NCBI GenBank assembly: GCA_005881295.1
Contig: VBHS01000035.1
Coordinates: 1-21,690, forward strand
Direction of reading: 5' to 3'
Source: Chloroflexota bacterium
GTDB taxonomy: Bacteria > Chloroflexota > Ktedonobacteria > Ktedonobacterales > Ktedonobacteraceae
DNA length: 21,690 nucleotides
The position numbers and the translations under genes were made by a program. A model generated the notes under the pieces. The model made no database searches, was not told the origin of the DNA, and saw nothing but the letters and a program-made list of their open reading frames with translations. Positions 7,883 to 15,329 of the stretch are shown piece after piece; positions within the stretch are counted from its first letter, which is position 1; each line of letters starts with the position of its first letter.

Positions 7883-8793
7883 GTAAATTGATGACGATGA
7901 GCGAGGCAGTAGCGCGCTACGTGCCCAATGGGTCTTCGGTTGCCATCAGCCTGGCTTTGGAGCCGCTGATTCCCTTTGCTGCCGCGCACGAAATCATACG
8001 CCAGCAAAGGCGTAACCTGACACTGATCGGTCCTATATCAGATATCCTCTTCGATCAACTGATCGGGGCGGGTTGTGTGGAAAGAGTGACAGCGGCGTGG
8101 GTTGGCAATGTGAGCGAGGGACTGGGGTACTGTTACCAGCGCGCCACTGAGAAAGCGATACCACGCGCTATTTCCATTGAAGAGCACAGCAATTTCACGA
8201 TTGGCCTGGCGTTGCTGGCGGCCAGCCTGGGGTCGCCCTACATCCCCACGCGTTCGACGCTGGGCAGCGACATTCCGAGTCATAATACAGCCTTACGCCT
8301 GGAGCGTTCTCCACTGGACGGCACACCACTGTTATTGGTGCCTGCGCTGCGTCCAGATGTTACGATTGTTCACGTGCAGCGCAGCGATGAGGACGGAAAT
8401 GCACACCTTTGGGGCAACAGTGGTATATGTGGGGAAGCGATGCTGGCGGCGAAAGATGTGATCCTGGAGGCAGAGGAGATCGTGGACAGGGAAGTGATTT
8501 TGAGCGATCCTAATCGCGTGCTCGGGCCATCCTTTAAGGTGCGGGCAGTCGTGCATGAACGCTGGGGAGCGCACCCCTCCGCTGTGCAGGGCTATACCAA
8601 CCGCGACCACCCGTTTTATCACGAGTATCACGAGCGCACGCGCAGCGTGGAGGGTTTCCAGGACTGGCTCGAAGAATGGGTGCTGCATCTACCATCGCGC
8701 GCAGACTACATGAAGAAATTGGGCGAGGAACGTCTGCAACGATTGCGCGTCAAAGAGCATCGTTACGCCGCTGCGGTCGACTATGGCTATTAA
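7879..8793 (+). CDS. CoA-transferase subunit A, glutaconate CoA-transferase (GctA/IpdA) family
   Basis: This is a 304-residue cytoplasmic protein of the family I CoA-transferases, most like the alpha subunits of glutaconate CoA-transferase and of IpdAB. Visible family features are the N-terminal glycine turn after a basic start, HEIIRQQRRNLTLIGP (about 37-52), DQLIGAG, and the later stretch HVQRSDEDGNAHLWG (about 163-177). The C-terminal helix is highly charged. It overlaps the lipoprotein gene by four bases and is followed after 21 bp by subunit B, so the two should form a heterodimer or heterotetramer. The substrate cannot be told: IpdAB-type members are ring-opening hydrolases in steroid breakdown, while GctAB moves CoA between acids, and no neighbouring catabolic gene decides between them. 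Confidence 0.88.
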   Translation: MSKLMTMSEAVARYVPNGSSVAISLALEPLIPFAAAHEIIRQQRRNLTLIGPISDILFDQLIGAGCVERVTAAWVGNVSEGLGYCYQRATEKAIPRAISIEEHSNFTIGLALLAASLGSPYIPTRSTLGSDIPSHNTALRLERSPLDGTPLLLVPALRPDVTIVHVQRSDEDGNAHLWGNSGICGEAMLAAKDVILEAEEIVDREVILSDPNRVLGPSFKVRAVVHERWGAHPSAVQGYTNRDHPFYHEYHERTRSVEGFQDWLEEWVLHLPSRADYMKKLGEERLQRLRVKEHRYAAAVDYGY

Positions 8794-8814
8794 TGACAAG
8801 GAGGAAGTGGCAGA

Positions 8815-9594
8815 ATGGATTATACTCCCCAGGAATTGATGGTTGTGTGTGCCGCGCGACAGATCCAGGATGGCGAACACGTCTTTGTTGGCATGCGCCT
8901 GCCGTTACTGGCATTTGCCCTGGCGAAAAGAACACACGCGCCACGCTGCTTAGGCCTTTTCGAGGCCGGTATCCTGCGTGATGAGCCAGCGGCGGAATTG
9001 CTCTACACCATGGGAGATGCCCCAAATATTACCGGGGCGTTGTGGGCAACGGGTACCGTGAAGATGATCGGGCTGATGGCAGCCGGAGATGTGCAACTGG
9101 GCTTTATTGGCGGCGCCGAGATCGACCGTTATGGCAATCTGAATACAACGGCCATAGGGAATTGGCAGAAACCTGCGGTGCGCTTGCCTGGCAGCGGAGG
9201 AGCCGCGGATATTGCCTCGCTCTCTCAGCGACTGGCGATTATTATGCAGCACGATCGTCGTCGCCTGCGCGAGAAAGTGGATTACGTGACCAGCCCGGGG
9301 TATGGCTATCCCGGTGAAGAGGGGCCTGCCGGCGCGGCTTGGCGGGAGAGAGTAGGCCTACCAGGGGGAGGGCCGTCCGCGCTGATTACGACGCTGGCTG
9401 TATTCGGGTTTGATCGTGAGAATGGCGAGGCGGTGTTGCAGTCGTTCCATCCTGGAACGACGGTCGAGGAGGTACAGGCAAAGACAGGGTGGACGTTGAG
9501 ATTGGCGGACGATTACACGGAGACGGTGCCTCCAAGCGCAGAAGAACTAAAGGTGATCCGGGAGTGTGATCCGCAGGGGAAGTGGACAAGATAG
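8815..9594 (+). CDS. CoA-transferase subunit B, glutaconate CoA-transferase (GctB/IpdB) family
   Basis: This is a 259-residue partner of the preceding subunit. It begins with a strong ribosome site (AAGGAGG, 9 nt before the ATG). It has the family's glycine motif FVGMRLP early, a Glu at residue 50 in LGLFEAGIL, at about the position where the catalytic glutamate of GctB forms the glutamyl-CoA thioester, then IGGAEIDRYGNLNTT (about 98-112) and the oxyanion-loop sequence PGSGGAADIASL (about 125-136). Because E50 is assigned by position and not by alignment, transferase rather than hydrolase activity is likely but unproven. No terminator is seen in the 101 bp before ctaG; a promoter for ctaG lies there instead. 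Confidence 0.88.
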   Translation: MDYTPQELMVVCAARQIQDGEHVFVGMRLPLLAFALAKRTHAPRCLGLFEAGILRDEPAAELLYTMGDAPNITGALWATGTVKMIGLMAAGDVQLGFIGGAEIDRYGNLNTTAIGNWQKPAVRLPGSGGAADIASLSQRLAIIMQHDRRRLREKVDYVTSPGYGYPGEEGPAGAAWRERVGLPGGGPSALITTLAVFGFDRENGEAVLQSFHPGTTVEEVQAKTGWTLRLADDYTETVPPSAEELKVIRECDPQGKWTR

Positions 9595-9624
9595 AGAAAC
9601 TGTGACGTGATATTTTCTTAATAC

Positions 9625-9653
9625 TTGACTTCCTATTGTACGCTACATATGAA
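9625..9653 (+). promoter_or_regulatory. Candidate sigma-70-like promoter for ctaG
   Basis: TTGACT (9625-9630, five of six consensus positions), a 17-nt spacer and TATGAA (9648-9653, four of six) stand 43 nt before the chosen ctaG ATG. This is the best conventional promoter in the window. It implies that an upstream in-frame TTG at 9636, which lies between the two hexamers, is not the start. Confidence 0.5.
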
Positions 9654-9695
9654 AGTAAAAAGTATGCAAGAGAGCGATATGAAAGGTCGCCATCG

Positions 9696-10544
9696 ATGGC
9701 AGACATAGGACTTGATTTCTGGCTCACACAGTGGAACTGGGAGCCATCCATAGTTATCGGTACCGCCCTCATCGTAGGATTGTACCTCTACGCTGTCGGG
9801 CCGCTGCGTAAAAAGTATCACCTGGCAGAGCATGTCAAAAAAGCGCAGGTGTTCTCTTTTCTACTGGGAATGTTCATTATGTTCCTGGCGCTGGTTTCAC
9901 CGCTTGATGAACTGGGCGATAGCTATCTTTTCAGCGCGCACATGCTGCAGCACCTGTGCATCACAATTGTTGGGCCACCGCTCCTTTTGATAGGGATACC
10001 TGGCTGGCTAGTAGACCCGCTCTTGCGCAAACATGTGATATTTCGTATAGCCCGAATACTGACGTTTCCTGCGCTTGCATTCTTTCTCTATAATTTCGAT
10101 TTCTGGCTCTGGCATGCGCCGCCGCTGTATAACGCGACGCTGGAGAACCAGAACATTCATATCCTGGAACATCTGACGTTCATTGTCTTTGGCGTCATCT
10201 ACTGGTGGCCTGTCTTTAGCCCTTCTGCGTTATTGCCGCGCCTCTCAATTGGCGGGCAGGTACTCTACCTGTTCTTAAGTGGAATGCCGACAGTGGCGCT
10301 TGGCGCGGGGTTAACCTTTTTACCACCGCTGTATGCTCCATACCTCGCTGTGCCGCGTATCTGGGGACTTTCTCCTGCCGCGGACCAGCAGTTAGGTGGG
10401 CTCATCATGTGGGTGCCGGGAAATATCGTCTATATTGTTATCGTCAGTATTCTGTTTATACGCTGGATGCAGGGACAGGAGGTTAAACAAAGGGAGCAGG
10501 AGGCCTTACAGGATAGTATGGAGAACGGGGCCGTTCTCCACTGA
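9696..10544 (+). CDS. ctaG: CtaG (caa3-type) cytochrome oxidase assembly protein
   Basis: This is a 282-residue membrane protein with about seven helices of the caa3 CtaG family found beside caa3 oxidases in Bacillus and many other bacteria; it is needed for active oxidase, probably at the copper-loading step. It is unrelated to the proteobacterial Cox11-type CtaG. Conserved family stretches are HMLQHLCITIVGPPLLL, FWLWHAPPLYNATLEN, ILEHLTFIVFGVIYWWPV and DQQLGGLIMWVPGN, which supply clustered His residues near the membrane that could bind metal. The ATG at 9696 is preceded by GAAAGG 9 nt upstream; a TTG 60 bases earlier would add a charged 20-residue extension. The coxB operon follows after a 185-bp regulatory gap. 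Confidence 0.93.
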   Translation: MADIGLDFWLTQWNWEPSIVIGTALIVGLYLYAVGPLRKKYHLAEHVKKAQVFSFLLGMFIMFLALVSPLDELGDSYLFSAHMLQHLCITIVGPPLLLIGIPGWLVDPLLRKHVIFRIARILTFPALAFFLYNFDFWLWHAPPLYNATLENQNIHILEHLTFIVFGVIYWWPVFSPSALLPRLSIGGQVLYLFLSGMPTVALGAGLTFLPPLYAPYLAVPRIWGLSPAADQQLGGLIMWVPGNIVYIVIVSILFIRWMQGQEVKQREQEALQDSMENGAVLH

Positions 10545-10574
10545 ACTCGTCGCATGTGGCCTTTTCCGATATCC

Positions 10575-10614
10575 TATTCAGGCTGTTGTAAGGTGCTGTG
10601 GAGGAACTGCAAGC
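10575..10614 (+). promoter_or_regulatory. Shared bipartite motif, copy upstream of coxB
   Basis: TATTCAGG-CTG-TTGTAAGG (10575-10593), then 11 nt, then AACTGCAAGC (10605-10614). The 16 core positions are identical to the copies at 17402 and 19046. TTCAGG and GTAAGG are half-sites 11 bp apart; GCAAGC follows 21 bp later on the same helical face. It begins 155 nt before the coxB start. A perfect TATAAT stands at 10648-10653 without a -35 hexamer, as expected for an activator-dependent promoter. Confidence 0.65.
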
Positions 10615-10647
10615 CACCTGTCAGGGAAAACATCTATAGTAGTCGCA

Positions 10648-10653
10648 TATAAT
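10648..10653 (+). promoter_or_regulatory. Candidate -10 element of the coxBA-coxC operon
   Basis: TATAAT matches the consensus fully and is 77 nt before the coxB GTG. Nothing like TTGACA is found 16-18 nt upstream. The shared motif ends 33 nt before it, a plausible class I activator position. Confidence 0.4.
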
Positions 10654-10729
10654 GGCAAGAGTACCACTATTTGCGGCGATTTAATCACTCTTTCCGTTCC
10701 ACCGTTAATCACGTTTTAGGAGATGAGAA

Positions 10730-11875
10730 GTGAGGATGCCAATATTTCGCAGGATGAAACACCGGGGAGCGATAATCCCGATTGTGCTTTTATCCTCGCT
10801 CCTATTTACAGCTTGTGGCGGCAATTCTCCCACTATTTTGAACCCAACTGGCCCTGTTGCCGTCCAGGAAGCGAATTTGTTCTGGTTCATCCTGGCGGTG
10901 GCCACACTTGTTTTTGTGGTCGTCGAGGCTGTACTGATCTGGTCGATTATCCGCTATCGTGAGCGTCCAAATACACCTGCCCCCAGGCAGATTCATGGCA
11001 ATAACACTATTGAAATTATCTGGACGGTCGCTCCTTCACTCTTTTTGTTTGCCGTGCTGACAGGAACCATCTATACGATGTTCAACCTGACCAATATCTC
11101 AAGCACTAACGGAAGTATTCCTGAGATCAGGGTGGCTGCGGTTGGGCATCAATGGTGGTGGGAGTTCGACTATCCAAATCAGCACGTGAACAACGCCGAT
11201 ACCCTTTACTTACCGCAGGGGTCCGTTGTGCACATGGATCTTCAATCGAGTAACGTCATCCACAGCTTCTGGGTCCCCAGCATTACTGGCAAGACGGACG
11301 TCATCCCTGGACATCTCAACCAGAAGATATTCCGGGCCGATCAAGTCGGGGAGTATCACGGTCAATGCGCTGAATACTGCGGCACGCAGCATGCACACAT
11401 GTATTTCAATGTCATCGTTTTAGATACGAATGCCTTCAATGCCTGGGTGAGTAACGAGCAACAGTCCGCACGAACTCCGACCGATGCGCTTGCCCTGCAA
11501 GGTCAGAAGATTTTCACAGGGTCGGGGGGGTGCACAGGCTGTCATGGTATTGTAGGTGTCAACCTGAACAGCTTCGATGCTGCCAAGACGAACAGTGGTC
11601 TTTCCGCTACTGCCCTGGTCGGACCGAATATGACGCACTTCGCTGAGCGCAGGTTTATTGCAGGTGGCGTACTGATTGCCAGTGAAGGTCACAATTGGGC
11701 CAATGAGCCAGCGTGCCAGCTTGTCAATGGTAAGCTGGCGAACAAGGACAATTGCGGCCTGTATCAATGGCTGCACGACCCGCAGGCAGTGAAACCAGGC
11801 AATGATATGGTCATCAGTAGTCTTTCGGACTCTCAGATATATGCATTGATTGCTTACCTGCAAAGTCTAAAGTAG
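10730..11875 (+). CDS. coxB: Cytochrome caa3 oxidase subunit II (CuA plus fused cytochrome c)
   Basis: This is a 381-residue electron-entry subunit. The N-terminus has a signal sequence ending in FTAC, so C29 is a likely lipidation site; two membrane helices follow (about 50-72 and 95-118). The CuA domain contains GHQWWWEFDY and all copper ligands: H178, C213, E215, C217, H221 and M224. A C-terminal cytochrome c domain has C268-TG-C271-H272 and the distal Met M360 in KPGNDM, making this a caa3-type enzyme that needs the Ccm genes at the end of the window. An insert in the cytochrome domain carries C329 and C342, which could form a disulphide. The start is GTG, with AGGAG 7 nt upstream; the ATG at 10736 is less well spaced. 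Confidence 0.96.
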   Translation: MRMPIFRRMKHRGAIIPIVLLSSLLFTACGGNSPTILNPTGPVAVQEANLFWFILAVATLVFVVVEAVLIWSIIRYRERPNTPAPRQIHGNNTIEIIWTVAPSLFLFAVLTGTIYTMFNLTNISSTNGSIPEIRVAAVGHQWWWEFDYPNQHVNNADTLYLPQGSVVHMDLQSSNVIHSFWVPSITGKTDVIPGHLNQKIFRADQVGEYHGQCAEYCGTQHAHMYFNVIVLDTNAFNAWVSNEQQSARTPTDALALQGQKIFTGSGGCTGCHGIVGVNLNSFDAAKTNSGLSATALVGPNMTHFAERRFIAGGVLIASEGHNWANEPACQLVNGKLANKDNCGLYQWLHDPQAVKPGNDMVISSLSDSQIYALIAYLQSLK

Positions 11876-11883
11876 CCTGTTAC

Positions 11884-11900
11884 CCCTGTATTTTACAGGG
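11884..11900 (+). other. Small intercistronic hairpin between coxB and coxA
   Basis: CCCTGTA-TTT-TACAGGG is a perfect 7-bp stem 8 nt after the coxB stop, ending 10 nt before the coxA ribosome site. There is no T-run, so it is more likely an mRNA stability or processing element than a terminator. Confidence 0.45.
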
Positions 11901-11922
11901 CTGGATATTTGGAGGAATGGCC

Positions 11923-13608
11923 ATGGCAACCCGCACCATCGTTGAGGCACCTGTAGTAGAGCGTCGCAAGCGCCTTGACGAAACTTACATTGGCGAATGG
12001 CTCATGACAACCGATCATAAAAAGATCGGCGTCATGTACATGCTCACCGGCTTTTTCTTCTTCCTGGCGGGAGGAGTCGAGGCTTTACTTATCCGCACAC
12101 AATTGGCGGTACCTAACGGGCATGTGCTCAGCCCGGAGGTCTACAACCAGGTCTTTACTATGCATGGCACGACGATGATTTTCCTCTTCGTAATGCCGAC
12201 GCTCACTGGCTTCGGTAACTTTGTCGTGCCCCTGATGATTGGGGCACGCGACATGGCCTTCCCGCGTTTGAACGCCTTTGGCTATTGGATGGTGCTCTTC
12301 GCCGGAATCTTCCTGAGTTCGAGCTTCCTCCTTGGCCAGGCGCCCAATGGCGGCTGGTTCAACTACGCGCCGTTAAGTGAGCTGACCTCGAATTGCGGTA
12401 ACGCTGTCATGTGTACACCTGCCTTGAACGAGGATTTCTGGCTGCTGGGTATTCTCCTCCTGGGTATTTCTTCGATAGCTGGCTCGCTCAATTTTGTGGT
12501 CACTATTCTCAAGATGCGCGCGCCGGGTATGACGATTAACCGTATGCCATTGTTTACGTGGATGACCCTGATAACAGCGTTCCTGCTGCTCTTCGCGATT
12601 CCCAGCCTCACAGCTGCCAGCGTCCTGGAGCTGCTCGATCGTCACCTGGGCGCGCATTTTTACCAGTTCGCTGCTGGAGGAGATCCATTGCTCTGGCAGC
12701 ATCTCTTCTGGTCGTTTGGCCATCCCGAGGTGTACATTCTAATCCTGCCTGCCTTTGGTATGATCTCCGAGGTATTGCCGGTTTTCTCGCGTAAACCTAT
12801 TTTCGGCTATACCTTTATCGCCTGGTCTGGTGTAGCTATCGGTTTCTTGAGCTTCACTGTCTGGGCGCACCATATGTTCGCTGTTGGCCTTCCTCCGATC
12901 GCGCAGGCCTTTTTCGCTACCAGCACCACGCTGATCGCCATTCCGACCGCTGTGAAGATCTTCAACTGGATCGCGACCATCGCCCTGGGTAAGGTGAGCC
13001 TCAAGGTTCCAATGCTCTTTGCCTGTGGCTTCATCGCCATGTTCCTGATTGGTGGCCTGGATGGAGCGGCGCTGGCGGTTGTGCCCTTCGACTACCAGGT
13101 CACGGATACCTACTTCGTGGTCTCGCACCTGCACTATGTCCTCTTCGGTGGTACCGTCTTCGGCATCTTCGCGGGTTTCTACTACTGGTTCCCCAAGATG
13201 AGCGGCAAATTGATGAACGAGCGTTTAGGGCAGATCCAGTTCTGGCTCATGCTGATTGGCATAAATCTGACCTTCTTCTCCATGCATATCCTGGGCCTGC
13301 TGGGTATGCCGCGGCGTGTCTACACCTATCCGGACAACCTTGGCTGGAACGAAATAAATCTGCTGCAAACGGTTGGCGCCTTCATGCTGGGATTGGCGAT
13401 TATGGTCTTCTTCTGGAACTTAATCACGTCCCTGCGCAGCGGGCTGCCCGCGGGCGATGATCCATGGGATGCGTACACGCTGGAGTGGGATACCAGTTCC
13501 CCACCGGTGCATTACAATTTCCTGACCATCCCGACGGTGCGCAGTCGTCGCCCGTTCTATGACATGAAGAACCCCGATATCGCTGACTGGAAGACAGCAA
13601 CCCACTGA
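11923..13608 (+). CDS. coxA: Cytochrome caa3 oxidase subunit I
   Basis: This is the 561-residue, twelve-helix catalytic subunit that reduces oxygen and pumps protons. Haem a ligands are H81 and H404, the haem a3 ligand is H402, and the CuB ligands are H267, H316 and H317, with Y271 cross-link partner in GHPEVY. D-channel D110 (GARDMAFPRLN), E269, and K-channel K345 (IPTAVKIFNW) are present, so it is an A1-type proton-pumping oxidase. The His of the usual HDTYFVVAHFHY motif, a Mg/Mn ligand in mitochondrial-type enzymes, is Thr here (T394-D395). The PRR loop for haem propionates is kept. The start is the second of two close ATGs: GGAGG lies 7 nt before 11923 but only 1 nt before 11917. It is followed at 65 nt by the small subunit gene. 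Confidence 0.97.
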   Translation: MATRTIVEAPVVERRKRLDETYIGEWLMTTDHKKIGVMYMLTGFFFFLAGGVEALLIRTQLAVPNGHVLSPEVYNQVFTMHGTTMIFLFVMPTLTGFGNFVVPLMIGARDMAFPRLNAFGYWMVLFAGIFLSSSFLLGQAPNGGWFNYAPLSELTSNCGNAVMCTPALNEDFWLLGILLLGISSIAGSLNFVVTILKMRAPGMTINRMPLFTWMTLITAFLLLFAIPSLTAASVLELLDRHLGAHFYQFAAGGDPLLWQHLFWSFGHPEVYILILPAFGMISEVLPVFSRKPIFGYTFIAWSGVAIGFLSFTVWAHHMFAVGLPPIAQAFFATSTTLIAIPTAVKIFNWIATIALGKVSLKVPMLFACGFIAMFLIGGLDGAALAVVPFDYQVTDTYFVVSHLHYVLFGGTVFGIFAGFYYWFPKMSGKLMNERLGQIQFWLMLIGINLTFFSMHILGLLGMPRRVYTYPDNLGWNEINLLQTVGAFMLGLAIMVFFWNLITSLRSGLPAGDDPWDAYTLEWDTSSPPVHYNFLTIPTVRSRRPFYDMKNPDIADWKTATH

Positions 13609-13673
13609 TGTAGACCGAACGGTATAGACCCGGTACTTGTACTGAGATGAGATAAGCGGGAAAAGGAGAGCAT

Positions 13674-13901
13674 GTGACTGAGGAGCAAAACCAGGGCGAG
13701 AAGGGCGCGAAAAAGGCCCTGCCGCCCAAGGGAGTACAAGAGCAGGCGCTCAGCCATCAAAGGAGCATCTGGCCGTTTGGTCTGGCTGTGGCGCTGATCA
13801 TTTTGCTCGTTGGTCTCATCACCAACCCGGTCGTGCTGGGGATCGGCGTGGTGTTAACGGTTGCTGCCATCGTTGGTTGGGGGCTTGAACGAAGGAAATA
13901 G
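13674..13901 (+). CDS. Small two-helix oxidase subunit (subunit IV-like)
   Basis: This 75-residue protein sits between coxA and coxC. A charged Lys/Gln/Glu-rich tail (1-30) precedes two helices (about 34-50 and 53-70) in the frame SIWP-x12-G-x20-GWGLERR. Its place in the operon and size fit a subunit IV (CoxD/CtaF-like) protein, which stabilises the oxidase; the assignment rests on context and topology. The same hairpin occurs in the BON protein (1483-2316) and in the receiver protein (17525-18139). The start is GTG with AAGGAG 5 nt upstream; the overlapping ATG at 13672 is followed at once by a stop. Confidence 0.8.
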   Translation: MTEEQNQGEKGAKKALPPKGVQEQALSHQRSIWPFGLAVALIILLVGLITNPVVLGIGVVLTVAAIVGWGLERRK

Positions 13902-13940
13902 TGATGGGTGTCTCCATACACCGGTAAGGGGCGCGAGATA

Positions 13941-13957
13941 CCTATCCTCAAGATAGG
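13941..13957 (+). other. Small hairpin before the coxC ribosome site
   Basis: CCTATC-CTCAA-GATAGG is a perfect 6-bp stem that ends a few bases before GGAG of coxC. A weaker stem (GGTGT/ACACC, 13907-13922) precedes it. These could tune coxC translation or mRNA processing. They are short enough to arise by chance. Confidence 0.3.
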
Positions 13958-13970
13958 GAGAGGAGAATAA

Positions 13971-14603
13971 ATGAGTACTACTCAAGGTGAGCCAATCACT
14001 GCTGCTACTGAGCATCAATTGGCGGGACGAAGTCTTGGCTGGTGGGGAATGATCTTCTTCATTACCTCGGAGGCGCTGATCTTCGCCAACTTAATCGCAG
14101 CGTATCTTTACCTTGAAATCAGGAATATGGGTGGGCATTGGGCATTCAAGCTGCCCTCGGGGGATTACCTGGATGTGGTCTTTCCCCTGATCAATACGTT
14201 CATCCTGCTGGCAAGTAGTATACCCGCACGTTTTGCGGGCGCCAGTATCGCCAGGGGGAATCGACGTAATATGGTGCTGGGTCTTCTTGGCACGATTGTA
14301 CTGGGCTCCATCTTCCTGGGAGGCCAGCTGTATGAGTATACAAACCTGTTCGCGTCGAATTTTACAATCCATTACCAGGCTTTCGGCTCGGCCTTCTACA
14401 CGTTGACTGGTTTTCACGGTTTACACGTCACTGTCGGCATACTTTTCTTACTCATCTGTTTGATTCGTGCCCTGCGCGGTGACTTCACGGCGAAGAATCA
14501 TTTTGCTGTCCAGGCGGGTGAGATGTACTGGCACTTCGTTGACTTCGTGTGGATATTCGTCGTCAGCACGGTCTACTTGCTTCCCCTCCTGCTGCGCCCC
14601 TGA
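13971..14603 (+). CDS. coxC: Cytochrome caa3 oxidase subunit III
   Basis: This is a 210-residue membrane protein with five helices, the short form of subunit III that lacks the first two helices of the mitochondrial type. Family features are GWWGMIFFITSEALIFANL (the conserved helix Glu), the HYQAFGSAFYTLTGFHGLH stretch, and the C-terminal MYWHFVDFVWIFVVSTVYL. Subunit III maintains proton pumping and oxygen access in subunit I and does not bind metals. AGGAG lies 5 nt before the ATG. It is the last gene of the coxB-coxA-small subunit-coxC operon, which ends at the strong terminator 10 nt downstream. Confidence 0.96.
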   Translation: MSTTQGEPITAATEHQLAGRSLGWWGMIFFITSEALIFANLIAAYLYLEIRNMGGHWAFKLPSGDYLDVVFPLINTFILLASSIPARFAGASIARGNRRNMVLGLLGTIVLGSIFLGGQLYEYTNLFASNFTIHYQAFGSAFYTLTGFHGLHVTVGILFLLICLIRALRGDFTAKNHFAVQAGEMYWHFVDFVWIFVVSTVYLLPLLLRP

Positions 14604-14612
14604 TAAGTTAGT

Positions 14613-14670
14613 AAGGCGAGCTGTTCGGAGCAATTTGGCGGGTGCCAAATTGCTCCGAACAGCTCGCCTT
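14613..14670 (+). terminator. Terminator of the cox operon (perfect 27-bp stem)
   Basis: Arms 14613-14639 and 14644-14670 are perfect complements with a GGGT loop. The right arm ends in GCCTT and is followed by TTCTGT, giving a short U-run. It starts 10 nt after the coxC stop. This is a long but otherwise classical intrinsic terminator. Confidence 0.9.
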
Positions 14671-14714
14671 TTCTGTATCCTCCTTACCCGGTGTTGTTCG
14701 TGTATGCTTCTAGT

Positions 14715-14749
14715 TATCACAAACCTATCACAAAAAAATGTGGTAGAAT
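14715..14749 (+). promoter_or_regulatory. Candidate promoter with 11-bp direct repeat, upstream of the zinc-ribbon gene
   Basis: TATCACAAA occurs twice (14715-14723 and 14726-14734) with a period of 11 bp, one helical turn. It is followed by TGG-TAGAAT (14741-14749), an extended -10 element. No clear -35 is seen, and the repeat occupies that region, so a regulator could stand in for it. Transcription would start near 14756, about 90 nt before the gene. Confidence 0.4.
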
Positions 14750-14845
14750 AGAAAAGTGCAATATTTTTGTACCCTGGAGTATGTGTTCGTTCGGAAGTGC
14801 GAGACAAGATACCTGGAGACCAGGCGACAGAAAGGATTGACGACG

Positions 14846-15256
14846 ATGAAAGAAGTGAGCAGAAGTGGAGCTGTCGTTGCAGGTGGTCGAGAGAGCGCCC
14901 GCAGGGCAAAAAATCACACATCTAAACGCTGTTCAATCTGTAGCGGTCGCCTCAAATCAGGGTCAGTTCCCCTGATGGAGCCAGAAGGTGTACCCGAGCC
15001 TCGTCGTTCCTGGATTCTGTGTAATGACTGTTACCAGTCTCTGCTCATCGAAATGCGCCGCTCTCCCGTCCGGACTCCCTTACGCCTGCGTATAGCAATG
15101 GGTATAGTCGCCTCGGAACGCTGGCCCGAGTCGTATTCCTCGTACCGCTCAATACTGAACGACCGCAAGTGGATCCTCTTTATCGCCTGGGGATTCGTCG
15201 TCGCCATGATATTTCACCTTGTCCTCATCGTGATGATTGCCATGGTCGCTAAATAA
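14846..15256 (+). CDS. Zinc-ribbon protein with C-terminal membrane helix
   Basis: This is a 136-residue protein of no family I recognise. A basic N-terminus leads to two Cys pairs, C29-SI-C32 and C59-ND-C62, 26 residues apart, which should form a zinc ribbon in the cytoplasm. A charged middle part is followed by one membrane helix (about 109-133) near the C-terminus. The ATG at 14846 has AAAGGA 9 nt upstream; an earlier in-frame ATG at 14756 coincides with the predicted transcription start and is rejected. It stands between the cox operon and the kinase fusion on the same strand, with only 73 bp to the kinase, so it may be co-transcribed and serve that signalling system. That role is inference. 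Confidence 0.7.
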   Translation: MKEVSRSGAVVAGGRESARRAKNHTSKRCSICSGRLKSGSVPLMEPEGVPEPRRSWILCNDCYQSLLIEMRRSPVRTPLRLRIAMGIVASERWPESYSSYRSILNDRKWILFIAWGFVVAMIFHLVLIVMIAMVAK

Positions 15257-15329
15257 CAGAACTTGACCTGTTTGCTAGAATATAAGTGAGCCAGACAAAC
15301 TCAAGCAACCAGGAGAGGTTACCTGTATC

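Noticed and set aside
9636..9695. In-frame upstream TTG start for ctaG
   Set aside because: It falls between the -35 and -10 hexamers of the likely promoter and lacks a ribosome site; the ATG at 9696 has GAAAGG.
14609..14616. TAGTAAGG before the cox terminator, resembling one half-site
   Set aside because: There is no second half-site 11 bp away, and it is part of the coxC 3' end and hairpin base.
15263..15286. TTGACC and TATAAG upstream of the kinase as a promoter
   Set aside because: The spacer is 12 nt, too short for a sigma-70-type promoter.
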